Shown in pieces: positions 1-8,117 of a stretch of 34,420 nucleotides of DNA. The position numbers were made by a program, and so were the translations under genes. Below the pieces are notes generated by a model. The model was not told the DNA's origin. It saw only the letters and a list, made by a program, of their open reading frames with translations, and did no database searches. The stretch's first letter is position 1, and every line of letters begins with the position of its first letter. The DNA is taken from assembly GCA_965662545.1 (NCBI GenBank), contig CBFIHZ010000037.1:1-34420 (forward strand), read 5' to 3'. This DNA comes from CPC320 sp002684375. Lineage in GTDB: Bacteria > Pseudomonadota > Alphaproteobacteria > Rhodobacterales > Rhodobacteraceae.

Positions 1-168
1 AATCAGAAATCAAACCCAATGGGCATCCTGAATGTCCACGGCCCCTTGCAAATCTGTGCGTCGTTAGGATTTTTGGAACTATTAACTATTCGAACGCCGC
101 GAATATCTAGGCTCATCTGATTGTTTTTATTATGCGGTTTGTTTGCGATGTTGCTAGCGCCTCGCATT
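1..168. other. Intergenic, no gene seen
   Basis: No convincing reading frame, RNA or repeat is visible here. It lies downstream of the IS3 transposase fragment that follows. Confidence 0.4.
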
Positions 169-372
169 TAACGTGTTTTTTTTGATCCTTTCCCTTTGTT
201 GTATGATTACTTTGTCACGTCCAGAGTAGACATCAGACGGAGTGACGTTGTTCAGGCTCTCGTGATAACGCTGGTGGCTGTGGTGATCCATGAAGGCTTC
301 GATATGAGCTTCAATATCACCGGGCAGGAAGTAGTTTTCAAACAAGATGCGGTTTTTGGCTTCATCCCAACA
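169..372 (-). pseudogene. IS3-family transposase OrfB, C-terminal fragment
   Basis: The - strand frame encodes the last part of an IS3-family integrase-core transposase. It begins around KNRILFENYFLPGD, contains the typical HQRYHESLNNVTPSDVY segment that surrounds the catalytic glutamate, and ends with a basic tail. The rest of OrfB (the DDE aspartates and N-terminal domain) and all of OrfA are missing; the open frame continues upstream to 435 but that part does not resemble the family. It is therefore a dead remnant. It sits just upstream of and opposite to the RidA-family gene, and other IS3 pieces of different types occur at 10.9, 11.6 and 13.3 kb. Confidence 0.8.
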
Positions 373-504
373 AAGTTCGTGCCTGATCGCAGACCATAAT
401 GTCGGATGCTGCGACGAACACGAACAGCCTATCACAGCACCAACCTGCCATTGAGTATTCTGCTAGGTTCTTGCATCCTCGTATGTGAACAATTTGGAAT
501 AGAC

Positions 505-909
505 ATGACTAAGAAAGCACTCTTTCCACCCGGCTCCAAAGATCAAGCAACCCAAATCAAGGTTTCTCCCGGCATTGTGTCTGGCGACCACGTCTTCCTG
601 ACGGGTGTAACTGGAAGCCTTCCCGATGGCTCCATGCCTGAAGGCGTCGAAGAACAAGTTAGGTCAGCGTTTGAAAAGATTGGATCGGTCTTGGCGGAAG
701 CGGGCCTTTCGCATGACGCGATCGTAGAGATGACTACATACCACGTCGGAATCCATGAACACTTCGATCTGTTCAACGAAGTCAGGTGTGAGTATGTATC
801 TGATCCTTTCCCAGCATGGACCGCTGTTGAGGTTGCCGCACTTAGGCGGACAGGTGCGGTTGTCGAAATCCGAGTAGTCGCGACCTGCGTCAAGCAGCCG
901 TTGAAATAA
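505..909 (+). CDS. RidA family protein (YjgF/YER057c/UK114 family)
   Basis: A 134-residue protein of the usual RidA length. The frame is open from 406, but family similarity starts at MTKKALFPPGS, so the ATG at 505 is chosen. Seen: the VSGDHVFLTGVTG segment near the N-terminus, a central VxQVRSAFEKIGSVLAEAGLS-like helix, and the C-terminal AVVEIRVVATC strand. RidA proteins are small trimeric cytosolic enzymes that hydrolyse reactive enamine/imine intermediates such as 2-aminoacrylate; many subfamilies have unknown substrates. I cannot fix the subfamily. The gene is flanked by IS3 debris upstream and an IS5 remnant that begins within a few bases of its stop codon, so it has no operon partner. 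Confidence 0.85.
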   Translation: MTKKALFPPGSKDQATQIKVSPGIVSGDHVFLTGVTGSLPDGSMPEGVEEQVRSAFEKIGSVLAEAGLSHDAIVEMTTYHVGIHEHFDLFNEVRCEYVSDPFPAWTAVEVAALRRTGAVVEIRVVATCVKQPLK

Positions 910-910
910 C

Positions 911-1777
911 CAGTGTCAAGGGCAGCTCCGTCCCGCATCCCAGACATTCGAGAAAGAGGGTGCCTCTCGGCTCGCTACGGTGATTCTTGGCGGCAAGGAG
1001 GGTGGTCCATGTCACGTCTATTTTGGTTTACAGAAGGACAGATTGAACGGATTGCACCATTTTTTCCAAAGTCGCGTGGTGTCGACCGCGCTGATGACCG
1101 CAAGGTTCTGAGCGGGATTATCTAAAACATCAAGCACGGGTTATAATGGGCCGATACCCCCACTGAACACGGTCCCTGCAAGATGCTCTACAACCGGTTT
1201 AGGCGGTGGTCGGAAAACGGTGTGTTGAACGCATCTTCGGGGAACTGGCCAAGCCGCAGGACGGAGCTGGCAATGTCCTGATGATCGACGCTACCCACCT
1301 AAAGGCCCATCGCACCGCCTCCAGCCTAAAAAAGGGGGCGACGAGCCAAGGCTGATCGGGCGGACCAAAGGCGGCCTGAATACGAAACTGCATACCCTGT
1401 GCGACAAACTTGGGCGACCTGTGTGTCTACACCTGACGGAAGGTCAGGGCAGCGACTTCAAAGGCGCAGATGTTCTTCTCAAGGAGTTACCAAAGGCTTA
1501 ATTCCTGATTGGGGATCGCGGATACGATAGCAACAAAATCCGCAAGATGCTGGAAAAGCAGAAGATTGAACCCTGTATTCCGCCAAAGAAAAACCGAAAA
1601 GAAACAATTGAATACTGCAAGACCACGTACAAAACCCGTCACAAGGTGGAAAACCTGTTTGCAAAGCTCAAGGACTGGTGGCGCATCGCTGCGCGCTATG
1701 ACCAATGCGCTCATACATTCCAATCCGCCATCTATCTCGCAGCAACAATCAACTTCTGGTTATGAGCCCTGACCCTA
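911..1777 (+). mobile_element. IS5-like element remnant with candidate terminal inverted repeats
   Basis: The element surrounds the degenerate transposase. Candidate ends are AGTGTCAAGGGC at 911-922 and GCCCTGACCCT at 1767-1777, whose reverse complement AGGGTCAGGGC matches the left end with one insertion and one mismatch. The left end begins two bases after the stop codon of the RidA gene. No clear target duplication was found, so the exact ends are tentative. Confidence 0.45.
1009..1765 (+). pseudogene. IS5-family transposase, degenerate
   Basis: The start has a good ribosome binding site (AAGGAGG at about 995-1001) before ATG 1009 and the typical opening FWFTEGQIERIAPFFP. The frame stops at 1123-1125, and the remaining sequence is spread over several frames: MIDATHLKAHRTA (first DDE aspartate) near 1280-1320, LIGDRGYDSNK (second aspartate) near 1503-1535, and a C-terminal piece from 1547 with KVENLFAKLKDWWRIA containing the catalytic glutamate. 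Several in-frame stops and at least two frameshifts make it non-functional. The total length matches an IS5/IS427-group transposase, so the whole gene is present but inactivated by point changes rather than deleted. Confidence 0.85.
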
Positions 1778-2125
1778 AGTGGCGATGAACGACAGTTGGT
1801 TCGATCTCTACGTCGCGGTCCGGTTGACACGGTCCCTGCTTTACGGCGACGTCATTATCCGCGACAAAGGGCTAAGGTTCATAAGCCTAACGGTATTCGC
1901 TGCCATGATGTGTGTTGGCGAAGGAATGTTATTCCTTCTCTACCGATATGGGCCCGATCGAAATGGCGGTTGCAGAGCTTAAGCCTCTGATCTGTAGGAC
2001 TGATCCGCTTGTTTATGTTGCATTGGGAATGTGCTGACGGCCGTGACCCAGATTTCTTGACTCAGTAGAAATGTTCGCGGCTCTGTAAGGCCTTAAGGTA
2101 TGATGCCGGTTTTAGGCGGCACGCT

Positions 2126-2251
2126 TTACGGCGAATAACCACGATAAAAGTTAGTTGTGCGCGAACCTTTCTGGGGGCTAGATACGATTGCATATCCAGC
2201 AAGGCCCACAAGGAATACAATCATCGCGCCGAAAATAACTACTCGCATCAT
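2126..2251 (-). CDS. Possible 41-residue small membrane protein
   Basis: A - strand frame starting with two adjacent ATG codons encodes 41 residues: a short basic start, one hydrophobic segment of about 20 residues (VVIFGAMIVFLVGLAGYAIV, residues 4-23) and a polar, positively charged tail ending FYRGYSP. The layout fits a single-pass small inner-membrane protein. There is no lipobox cysteine and the ribosome binding site is weak. I recognise no family. It lies alone in the long stretch between the IS5 remnant and the phosphonate importer. Confidence 0.35.
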   Translation of the reverse strand: MMRVVIFGAMIVFLVGLAGYAIVSSPQKGSRTTNFYRGYSP

Positions 2252-2830
2252 TCACTGCCCAAACTAACGCAGCAAAATGGTACCATTTCTGAAATAAGGA
2301 CGCAAAATAAATATTTGCCCGTTCGTGCCGTGTGTCACTGCCTTTGGCCATAGTTTCCGTATGTTGCTAAAAAAAATTGTAAATTATCCATGGCGGTTTT
2401 AAGAGCTCTCGAGGTAAACCCAGTCTCATGTGAATTAGGGTAGTAGTGCAGCGAGTAAAAGAAACATTACTCGGGACCGGGCTGGGAAATAAGCTGAGTA
2501 TTTTGGAAAAAAATGCCCTGAAGGCATCAAAGGCTGTGTAGTATCACGTAGTATTTTAAAATTATGAACCAGCGTATCAAAAGAGGGCACGACTTAAAGC
2601 CATAAAGATAATGGGTCGGCTTGATAGTTTGAATTCTTAGGTGCCCGACGGACTAGGGTCCAGTAATTACCTAAAATTATATATAGCGTTAAATTTATCA
2701 TCGCTTTTTCATCAAAACCTATTTTAACCTAGAAAAAGAGCTAATGTTCAAAAAAAATGATAATATTTCATAGGCTGAAACTGGTTACAGAAACCCTCAG
2801 TACATAAAAATCTGCCTGCAGGGCGTTGAA

Positions 2831-2848
2831 TTATTACAAAACTGTTAC
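2831..2848 (+). promoter_or_regulatory. Weak candidate Pho box upstream of phosphonate importer
   Basis: TTATTAC-AAAA-CTGTTAC reads as two 7-base units spaced as in a PhoB box (consensus CTGTCAT-N4-CTGTCAT). The second unit is close to consensus and the first is poor. It lies about 185 bases before the start at 3033. A possible poor -10 (GATAGA, 2858-2863) follows at the expected distance. Confidence 0.22.
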
Positions 2849-3032
2849 TTTTCAATTGATAGACGCAAATGATTTGATAAGCTGCGGATATAACGAGAAT
2901 GTTGAATGGTGATTAAAGAACGCCTGAGCAGGAAAGTTTATGACCCTGTTTAATCGAACTGCGGCAATCAAATCTCATTATATTCGACGTTTCAGCTTGT
3001 GTGATTCCGTGCCAAATCAAAGGAAACAGAAG

Positions 3033-4115
3033 ATGGTAATCAAATCAAAAAATAAAATCGAATTCCAAAGTAATGCAAAGTTTAACAAGGCTCCTGAAGT
3101 TTTTAAATTTGTTTTGTCGGCCGTTACGGCTGCTTGCATTGCCGCACCGACCCTTGCGGGCGAATTGCTGGTATATTCAAGTACGGACGCAGATAACCTC
3201 AAATATTATATGGAGGAATTCCAGAAAGATAATCCCGATATTAAAGTCAATGTTGTGCGCGAATCTACGGGAACAATGGCCGCAAAAATGATGGCTGAGA
3301 AAGATAACCCGCAGGCGGATTTTCTTTTTGAAATGGCGGCGACTGTTGCGCTCAGTATGGAATCCCAAGGGATGTTTCACGAGTATACGCCCGTGGGAAT
3401 GGACAAGATCGATCCCCGTTATGTTGACACCAAAGAACCTGTCACCTGGGTTGGTAACTATGGCTGGGCCGGTTGTATCTGCTGGAACAGGATCGAAGCG
3501 GAGAAGCTTGGCTTGCCAAAGCCGAAATCTTGGGCAGAGTTGGTAAATCCAATTTATAAAGGTCACATCTCAATGCCAAATCCAGCCTCATCCGGCACAG
3601 GGTTTCTTGACGTGTCCAGTTGGATGCAGATTATGGGCGAAGACAAGGCATGGGAATATATGGATGCATTGCATGAAAATGTTGGCATTTATACGCATTC
3701 AGGATCAAAACCGTGTAAACAGGCCGGGGCAGGAGAATTCCCAATCGGTATTTCATGGCCGGGTCGCGCGATCAAAATCATCAAGGCGGGCGCGCCAATT
3801 GATATGATCATTCCTGAAGAGGGCATCGGTTGGGAAATGCAGGTTGTTGCCATTATGAAGGGTACGGATAACCTGCCGGACGCAAAGCGGTTGATGGACT
3901 GGACACTTGCCCGAGGGATGGAGCTTTTTGGGGAACGTCAATCTATCATAGCCGATATTTCCAAGGTTAAAAAAGACCCTGAATTGCCTGATTTCTATGA
4001 TGAGGTTGTGGCCAAACTGATCAATAATGATTTCGTTTGGGCGGCCGAAAATAAAACTGAAATCGTTGGCGAATGGAAAAAACGCTATGACGGCAAGTCC
4101 GAGCCAAAAAAGTAA
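3033..4115 (+). CDS. 2-aminoethylphosphonate-type ABC importer, periplasmic binding protein
   Basis: A 360-residue family 1 extracellular solute-binding protein. The frame is open from 2940, but ATG 3033 follows an AAAGGAAA ribosome binding site and gives a signal peptide with a long basic N-region and hydrophobic core (about residues 24-42) with likely cleavage near LAG-ELLVYSS. YTHSGSKPCKQAGAGEFPIGIS and the C-terminal KKRYDGKSEPK match what I recall of the 2-aminoethylphosphonate binding proteins (PhnS2/AepX type) and not ferric-iron binding proteins. It captures substrate in the periplasm for the ATPase and permease encoded next. Substrate identity is an inference from family resemblance; other organophosphonates or a ferric ligand remain possible. 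A strong hairpin follows the stop codon. Confidence 0.8.
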   Translation: MVIKSKNKIEFQSNAKFNKAPEVFKFVLSAVTAACIAAPTLAGELLVYSSTDADNLKYYMEEFQKDNPDIKVNVVRESTGTMAAKMMAEKDNPQADFLFEMAATVALSMESQGMFHEYTPVGMDKIDPRYVDTKEPVTWVGNYGWAGCICWNRIEAEKLGLPKPKSWAELVNPIYKGHISMPNPASSGTGFLDVSSWMQIMGEDKAWEYMDALHENVGIYTHSGSKPCKQAGAGEFPIGISWPGRAIKIIKAGAPIDMIIPEEGIGWEMQVVAIMKGTDNLPDAKRLMDWTLARGMELFGERQSIIADISKVKKDPELPDFYDEVVAKLINNDFVWAAENKTEIVGEWKKRYDGKSEPKK

Positions 4116-4156
4116 TTGGCAAGTCGTAGCTTGAAAAGATCGTATGTCAGCAAAGT

Positions 4157-4182
4157 AGAAAGAGGCGATATCGCCTCTTTCT
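4157..4182 (+). terminator. Hairpin after the binding-protein gene
   Basis: A perfect 26-base palindrome (13-base arms, AGAAAGAGGCGAT and its complement) lies 42 bases after the binding-protein stop. As RNA it forms an 11-bp stem with an AUAU loop and a U-rich 3' arm. It is a likely (partial) terminator that keeps the binding protein more abundant than the ATPase and permease. Confidence 0.7.
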
Positions 4183-4439
4183 GGGCTGCTCGCATAATCC
4201 TTTGTTAAAACTGATGAGTGTTGGCAGATAAGGGTTTCCATAGATGAGGCGTTCGCGTCCGCCGCTTTGGAGACATTTACATAGATGGGACTCTTAGGTC
4301 TTTATATGCGAAAAATACGCGTGCCAGCAAAGGCAATTGTACGAGCTTTCTGGGTGTCACGAATGTCATATTTTCGGATGCGCTTGCGAACAGAAAACTT
4401 ACCTATTGATTCTGCTTATAATCGACGGATTGAAAATTA
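4183..4439 (+). promoter_or_regulatory. Leader of the ATPase-permease pair, candidate internal promoter
   Basis: No gene is visible. A perfect -10 hexamer TATAAT occurs at 4417-4422, 18 bases before the ATPase start, but the -35 region is poor. This could be a secondary promoter for the ATPase and permease genes. Confidence 0.3.
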
Positions 4440-5552
4440 ATGAACGGAACACCCCAGATGACACAGACGGCAATTGCACCCGATGACACGTATCTTGAAA
4501 TTAAAAACCTCTCAAAGAGCTTTGGCACTTTTAACGCTTTGGACAATATTTCGCTGCGTGTGAAAGATGGTGATTTTGTTTGTTTTCTTGGGCCTTCTGG
4601 CTGTGGTAAAACTACGCTATTGCGGTGTATTGCGGGCCTAGAAATCCAAAGCAAGGGTAATATTTTTCAGCGAGATGTCGACATCTCGACACTTCCCCCC
4701 TCAAGCCGTGACTTCGGGATCGTTTTTCAATCCTATGCACTTTTTCCCAATCTGAGTGTTTTTTCAAATATCTCATATGGTTTGATTAATAACAAATGGA
4801 CAAAAACCGATATCACAGACCGGGTTAATGGCTTGCTTGAGATGGTGGGGCTACAGGGGCATGCGCATAAATATCCCAGTCAACTGTCGGGGGGCGAACA
4901 ACAGCGTGTCGCTCTGGCACGCGCGCTCGCAACCTCTCCGGGATTGTTGTTACTGGACGAGCCGCTCTCCGCACTTGATGCCAAAGTACGCATTCATCTG
5001 CGAAAGCAGATCAAGGACTTACACCGTGCTTTGGGGCTTACCACGATCATGGTAACGCATGATCAAGAAGAGGCTCAATCCATGGCAGATCTCATTTTTG
5101 TGATGAAGGATGGGGCCATTATCCAGTCTGGCTCCCCGCGAGAAATTTATGAACACGCAAACTCGCCGTTCATCGCGGATTTCATTGGGATCACCAATTT
5201 TATCGAAGCAGAGACTGCTTCCTCTGATCACGTACTCATTGGTGACACGGTCCTGCGCTGTGATGCGTCAGACTTTAACATTGGGTCATCCGTCAGACTG
5301 GCGGTTCGGCCTGAGTATATCAGGACGGTTGTCACTTCCGTTGATGCGGACAACCGTGTCTGTGGAGAGCTGAAAGATATCGAATTCCTTGGCTCTTTTC
5401 AGCGGCTCCATTTTAATGTGCCAGATCTGCAAAATACGGTTTTGATGGTGGATATAAACACTGCGCAGAGCGACGGGAAAGAGTTTGAAATAGGTCAGAG
5501 TTTAACGCTTGAGTTGCCGAAGACCGCGATTACCGTGTATGCCAATGTCTGA
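4440..5552 (+). CDS. 2-aminoethylphosphonate-type ABC importer, ATP-binding protein
   Basis: A 370-residue ABC ATPase of the spermidine/iron/phosphonate importer class. Walker A GPSGCGKTT is at residues 51-59, the signature LSGGEQQ at about 149-155, Walker B LLLDEP at about 170-175, and the switch histidine in VTHDQEEA at about 207. The C-terminal 130 residues form the TOBE-like regulatory region (VRLAVRPEYIR). An alternative start is ATG 4458 (MTQTAIAP), and the sequence does not settle which is used. It energises uptake on the cytosolic face of the permease. Its 3' end overlaps the permease start by 8 bases, so the two are translationally coupled. The order binding protein-ATPase-fused permease matches the AepX-AepV-AepW / PhnS2-T2-U2 layout. 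Confidence 0.85.
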   Translation: MNGTPQMTQTAIAPDDTYLEIKNLSKSFGTFNALDNISLRVKDGDFVCFLGPSGCGKTTLLRCIAGLEIQSKGNIFQRDVDISTLPPSSRDFGIVFQSYALFPNLSVFSNISYGLINNKWTKTDITDRVNGLLEMVGLQGHAHKYPSQLSGGEQQRVALARALATSPGLLLLDEPLSALDAKVRIHLRKQIKDLHRALGLTTIMVTHDQEEAQSMADLIFVMKDGAIIQSGSPREIYEHANSPFIADFIGITNFIEAETASSDHVLIGDTVLRCDASDFNIGSSVRLAVRPEYIRTVVTSVDADNRVCGELKDIEFLGSFQRLHFNVPDLQNTVLMVDINTAQSDGKEFEIGQSLTLELPKTAITVYANV

Positions 5553-7263
5553 GTCTGGCGCAGCAACCAACCGTCTCATGCCTTTGCAAAAACGCGATAA
5601 GGATCTCAGTGACCGCGTCGGCAAACTGATGTTGCTTGCCTATATTGTGCTGTTTTTCCTGTTTCTTATACTTCCTCTGGGCGCTTTGATCATTAAAAGT
5701 CTTCAGAATGCTGATGGAGAATTTATCGGGCTTCATAATTTTTATGTCTATTTAAGGGAACCCGCGCTGTTCCAATCTTTTTTCAACTCTCTTTTTATTG
5801 CCATAGTCTCGACAATAATCACCGTCGTACTCGCGTTTGGTTTTGCGTTTGCCCTTACCCACACCCGGATGCCCTTCAAAGGATTTTTTCGACTTATTGC
5901 CTTAATTCCGCTTCTCAGCCCATCTATTTTAGCGGCCATTGCGCTGGTTTATTGGTTTGGCAATCAGGGCGTTTTAAAGGAATTGCTGTTCGGATATTCC
6001 ATTTATGGTCCGATCGGGATTGTCATGGCCTCAGTTTATTGGACATTTCCGCATGCTCTGATGATTTTGAGCACCTCGTTGTCGTTGTCTGATGCGCGGC
6101 TCTATGAGGCTGCAGATGTGTTGCACACAAGCAAATTGCGCGCATTTTTGACCATCACAATTCCCGGAGCGCGCTACGGTATCATCAGCACGACCTTTGT
6201 AATATTCACACAGGTTTTTACAGATTTTGGCGTCCCCAAAGTGATTGGTGGAAACTACAACGTGTTGGCCACGGATATTTATAAAGAAGTTGTTGGGATG
6301 CAGAATTTCCAGATGGGTGCTGTCATCTCGTTGGTTCTTTTACTGCCAGCAGTTTTCGCTTTCTTCGTAGATCAATATTCGCGAAAGCGGCAAGTGGCGC
6401 TGTTGTCATCGCGATCTGTTGTCTTTGAACCAAAGAAAGATAACCGGCTGGACATGGCCATGTTGGTCTTTTGTGGATGTATTGCAGTGATTATATTTAT
6501 GATGATTGGCATGGCGCAGTATGGCGCTTTGGTAAAATTTTGGCCTTACAATCTATCGATGACTTTAAAACATTATAGTTTTGAAGTGGCGGGGCTTGGT
6601 TGGGAATCCTTTTATAACTCAGTCAGGTTGGCATTTTACACAGCTGTTTTCGGAACTGTTATCATTTTCGTAGGGGCTTACATCGTCGAAAAACTGCGCA
6701 CGCAGGAAAAGCTGCGAGGTATTTTACAATTGTTTGCACTCCTGCCAATGGCCGTCCCAGGCTTGGTCCTTGGACTGGCGTATATATTTTATTTCAATGC
6801 CAGCGCCAATCCATTGGGCTTTATATACGCAACCATGGCAATTTTGGTCATCAATACAGTCGTACACTTTTATACTGTGTCTCATTTGACGGCCGTCACG
6901 GCCCTTAAGCAAATGGATAAAGAATTTGAAGCGGTCTCTCTGTCCTTGAAGGTGCCAGTATTTAAGATGTTTTGGCGGGTGACGATACCAGTGTGTTTGC
7001 CAACCATTCTCGACATCTCGATCTATCTGTTTGTCAACGCTATGACGACCGTATCTGGTGTTATTTTTCTCTATACCTATGATACAACCCTTGCCTCGGT
7101 ATCGGCTATTCACTTGGATGAGCAAGGCGATGTCGCCGGCGCGGCAGCTATGGCCATGCTGATTGTTTACGTCTCTGTGTTCGTCCGTGTTTTGCACACG
7201 ATTGTGACCAAAGGCATTCTTTGGAAAACGCAGGCTTGGCGACATCGTTCTCTGCTCACTTGA
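5545..7263 (+). CDS. 2-aminoethylphosphonate-type ABC importer, fused double permease
   Basis: About 572 residues with around 12 hydrophobic segments in two homologous halves. The first half carries the EAADVLHTSKLRAFLTITIPGA coupling motif near residue 190 and the second half FEAVSLSLKVPVFKMFWRVTIP near residue 470. One polypeptide thus supplies both membrane domains, as in ferric-iron (FbpB) and 2-aminoethylphosphonate (PhnU2/AepW) permeases. ATG 5545 is chosen because it overlaps the ATPase stop (ATGTCTGA); ATG 5578 is an alternative. No phosphonate-degrading enzyme (PhnW, PhnX, PhnA, PbfA) is present in the window, so breakdown must be encoded elsewhere. The next gene is convergent. Confidence 0.85.
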   Translation: MSESGAATNRLMPLQKRDKDLSDRVGKLMLLAYIVLFFLFLILPLGALIIKSLQNADGEFIGLHNFYVYLREPALFQSFFNSLFIAIVSTIITVVLAFGFAFALTHTRMPFKGFFRLIALIPLLSPSILAAIALVYWFGNQGVLKELLFGYSIYGPIGIVMASVYWTFPHALMILSTSLSLSDARLYEAADVLHTSKLRAFLTITIPGARYGIISTTFVIFTQVFTDFGVPKVIGGNYNVLATDIYKEVVGMQNFQMGAVISLVLLLPAVFAFFVDQYSRKRQVALLSSRSVVFEPKKDNRLDMAMLVFCGCIAVIIFMMIGMAQYGALVKFWPYNLSMTLKHYSFEVAGLGWESFYNSVRLAFYTAVFGTVIIFVGAYIVEKLRTQEKLRGILQLFALLPMAVPGLVLGLAYIFYFNASANPLGFIYATMAILVINTVVHFYTVSHLTAVTALKQMDKEFEAVSLSLKVPVFKMFWRVTIPVCLPTILDISIYLFVNAMTTVSGVIFLYTYDTTLASVSAIHLDEQGDVAGAAAMAMLIVYVSVFVRVLHTIVTKGILWKTQAWRHRSLLT

Positions 7264-7359
7264 TCGCGTCCCGCTCGCTAGCTGTGCTGCCACCGCCGAT
7301 AACACAAATGGCGACAGTTGGTTTGACCGACGGAACTATGGGACAAGGCGATGTGCGCT

Positions 7360-8106
7360 CTATAGTATTTGGCTGAGAAACTCTTTGGTACGTGGATCGC
7401 TGGCGTTGTCGAAAAACTCTGATGGCGGACCGTGCTCCACAATCACGCCTCCGTCAGTGAAATAGATATGATCGGCGATTTCGCGGGCAAATCCCATCTC
7501 GTGGGTCACGAGAATACAAGTCATACCGTCCTGTGCCAGTTCCTTGATTGTCAGAAGAACCTCTTTGACTGTTTCCGGATCCAGCGCCGCGGTCACCTCG
7601 TCAAACAACATCACGTCGGGGTTCATCGCCAAAGACCGTGCAATGGCCACACGTTGTTGTTGGCCGCCCGATAACTCGCCAGGAAAGGCGTCTTCCTTGC
7701 CATGCAAGCGCACCTTGCGCAATAACTCGCGGGCTTGTGCACGCACTTCGTCCGGGGCCCGGTTCAGTACTTTTAGCGGCGCCATCATGATGTTTTCGAG
7801 TGCGGTTTTATGTGGAAATAAATTGTATTGTTGGAACACCATTCCCACCCGTTTGCGCAGCTCCAGTTTGTCTAAACCGCTTTGGGTCAGATCAATGCCA
7901 CACACGGTGATCGAGCCAGACTGGATGTCGTTAAGCGCATTCACGCAGCGGATCAGCGTTGATTTCCCAGACCCCGACGGGCCAATGATACAGATCACTT
8001 CGCCTTTTTTTACATCCAGAGAGACACCTTTGAGCACTTCCAGATCGCCAAAGGATTTATGCACATTTCGGATCGAAACAATCGGCTGTGTATCGGTCGA
8101 AGTCAT
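7360..8106 (-). CDS. Polar amino acid ABC importer, ATP-binding protein
   Basis: A 248-residue ATPase of the GlnQ/HisP/AapP class. Walker A GPSGSGKST is at about residues 42-50, followed by Q-loop FQQYNLFPH, signature LSGGQQQRVAIARSLAM, Walker B VMLFDEVTAALDP and switch LVTHEMGFAREIADH. The terminal E of the usual DEPTSALDP is replaced in part: this protein reads DEVTAALDP, common in this class. ATG 8106 follows AGGAGATC, an excellent ribosome binding site; the open frame upstream (to 8178) only overlaps the permease gene. It is the last gene of a four-gene - strand operon and drives uptake with the two permeases encoded upstream. Confidence 0.9.
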   Translation of the reverse strand: MTSTDTQPIVSIRNVHKSFGDLEVLKGVSLDVKKGEVICIIGPSGSGKSTLIRCVNALNDIQSGSITVCGIDLTQSGLDKLELRKRVGMVFQQYNLFPHKTALENIMMAPLKVLNRAPDEVRAQARELLRKVRLHGKEDAFPGELSGGQQQRVAIARSLAMNPDVMLFDEVTAALDPETVKEVLLTIKELAQDGMTCILVTHEMGFAREIADHIYFTDGGVIVEHGPPSEFFDNASDPRTKEFLSQIL

Positions 8107-8117
8107 AGTCCGATCTC

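Larger units (their letters stand above)
1778..2939. other. Long region without a recognised gene
   Basis: Apart from the possible 41-residue ORF at 2126-2251, nothing is assignable. Positions 1779-1990 are open in two + frames of about 65 codons, neither resembling a known protein; this may be decayed coding sequence. From about 2,280 onward the DNA becomes AT-rich. The 3' part should hold the promoter of the following importer. Confidence 0.5.

Noticed and set aside
3177..3566. 129-codon - strand frame inside the phosphonate binding-protein gene
   Set aside because: It lies fully antisense to a well-supported gene and its product resembles no known protein.
6724..7305. 193-codon - strand frame across the permease end
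   Set aside because: Antisense to the permease, rich in His and Arg as typical of shadow frames, and without a ribosome binding site.
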